From Planctomycetaceae bacterium (GTDB lineage: Bacteria > Planctomycetota > Planctomycetia > Planctomycetales > Planctomycetaceae): a DNA stretch of 64,000 nt. The notes beneath the pieces are model-generated. The model saw nothing but the letters and a program-made list of their open reading frames with translations. It ran no database searches and had not been told where the DNA came from. A program made the translations under genes and the position numbers. Every line of letters begins with the position of its first letter. Position 1 is the stretch's first letter. This document shows, piece after piece, positions 63,886-64,000 of this stretch. The DNA lies in NCBI GenBank assembly GCA_041398785.1, contig JAWKUA010000028.1, forward strand, positions 7,012-71,011, written 5' to 3'.

Positions 63886-64000
63886 CAAACAGACATCCCC
63901 GCCACAACGACCGAAAAAACCGAGCAAACGAACATCCGCCGCGAACCAGTTTCGCCACCGGGGATCATGAAACAAGCGAGCAGCGATTCCCTTGCCCCCG

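Overview
The window reads as a piece of a planctomycete chromosome, most like the family Planctomycetaceae. The evidence is a high-GC sequence, many GTG and TTG starts, and families typical of that phylum: a very large PVC-type haem-binding protein, a ThuA-like secreted protein, an FG-GAP/VCBS propeller protein, DUF1343 (NamZ), Uma2, MoxR ATPase, BatA/VWA membrane proteins, and many long orphan proteins with signal peptides. No phage, integrated plasmid, IS element, CRISPR array or rRNA was seen, and I recognised no tRNA by eye. The content is mostly housekeeping and envelope genes in short operons on both strands, separated by spacers that carry small palindromic repeats.

Layout. 1-3.7 kb (+): the 3' part of a 4-hydroxyproline epimerase, a coupled FAD-dependent D-amino-acid oxidase, a ClpP-like serine protease and a secreted ThuA protein. 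3.9-9.7 kb: a polytopic membrane protein, an aldo/keto reductase (-), a divergent Nramp-fold transporter and XerD. 9.8-20.9 kb: a xylose-isomerase-like TIM barrel, a seven-motif FG-GAP protein, a secreted alpha/beta hydrolase, the 1306-residue PVC cytochrome, an ankyrin protein and NamZ. 21.3-23.8 kb: a MoxR ATPase with an unusual membrane partner. 24-31 kb: RecJ (-), Dxr and RseP (overlapping, +), HflX (-). 31.2-36.5 kb: QueC-QueE (+), an orphan acidic protein downstream of archaeal-type phosphoglycerate mutase (-), and a small conserved protein, with a 13-bp tandem repeat in the divergent gap. 36.7-41.5 kb: an HNH nuclease, HisI-HisG (-), CysC and a thioredoxin-YHS-like fusion. 41.5-52.2 kb (all -): a degenerate sigma-54-activator-like regulator with two membrane proteins, two VWA proteins flanking a Uma2 gene, a cytochrome c'-like protein and a universal stress protein. 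52.5-54.4 kb (-): an orphan membrane-anchored protein. 54.6-57.5 kb (+): Pgi, a UPF0173 hydrolase and a metallophosphatase. 57.7-62 kb (+): MurE-MurF, an acyl-CoA thioesterase and a short HPF. 62.1-63.9 kb (-): Maf and a DusB gene broken by a one-base frameshift.

How the genes fit together. Hydroxyproline catabolism (epimerase plus oxidase), isoprenoid precursor synthesis (Dxr), peptidoglycan synthesis (MurE with the DNPR signature of the meso-diaminopimelate type, and MurF) and possible wall recycling (NamZ), preQ0 synthesis (QueC, QueE), histidine synthesis (HisI, HisG), glycolysis (Pgi, ApgM) and sulfate activation (CysC) are all represented. No single convincing new multi-gene system was found. 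The strongest candidates for a second look are the regulator lacking GAFTGA with its membrane-protein pair, the Nramp-fold protein without the usual metal ligands, the MoxR plus beta-prism-like membrane protein pair, the thioredoxin-YHS fusion, the orphan acidic protein next to ApgM, the 13-bp repeat array, the broken dusB, and the dispersed palindromic repeats.
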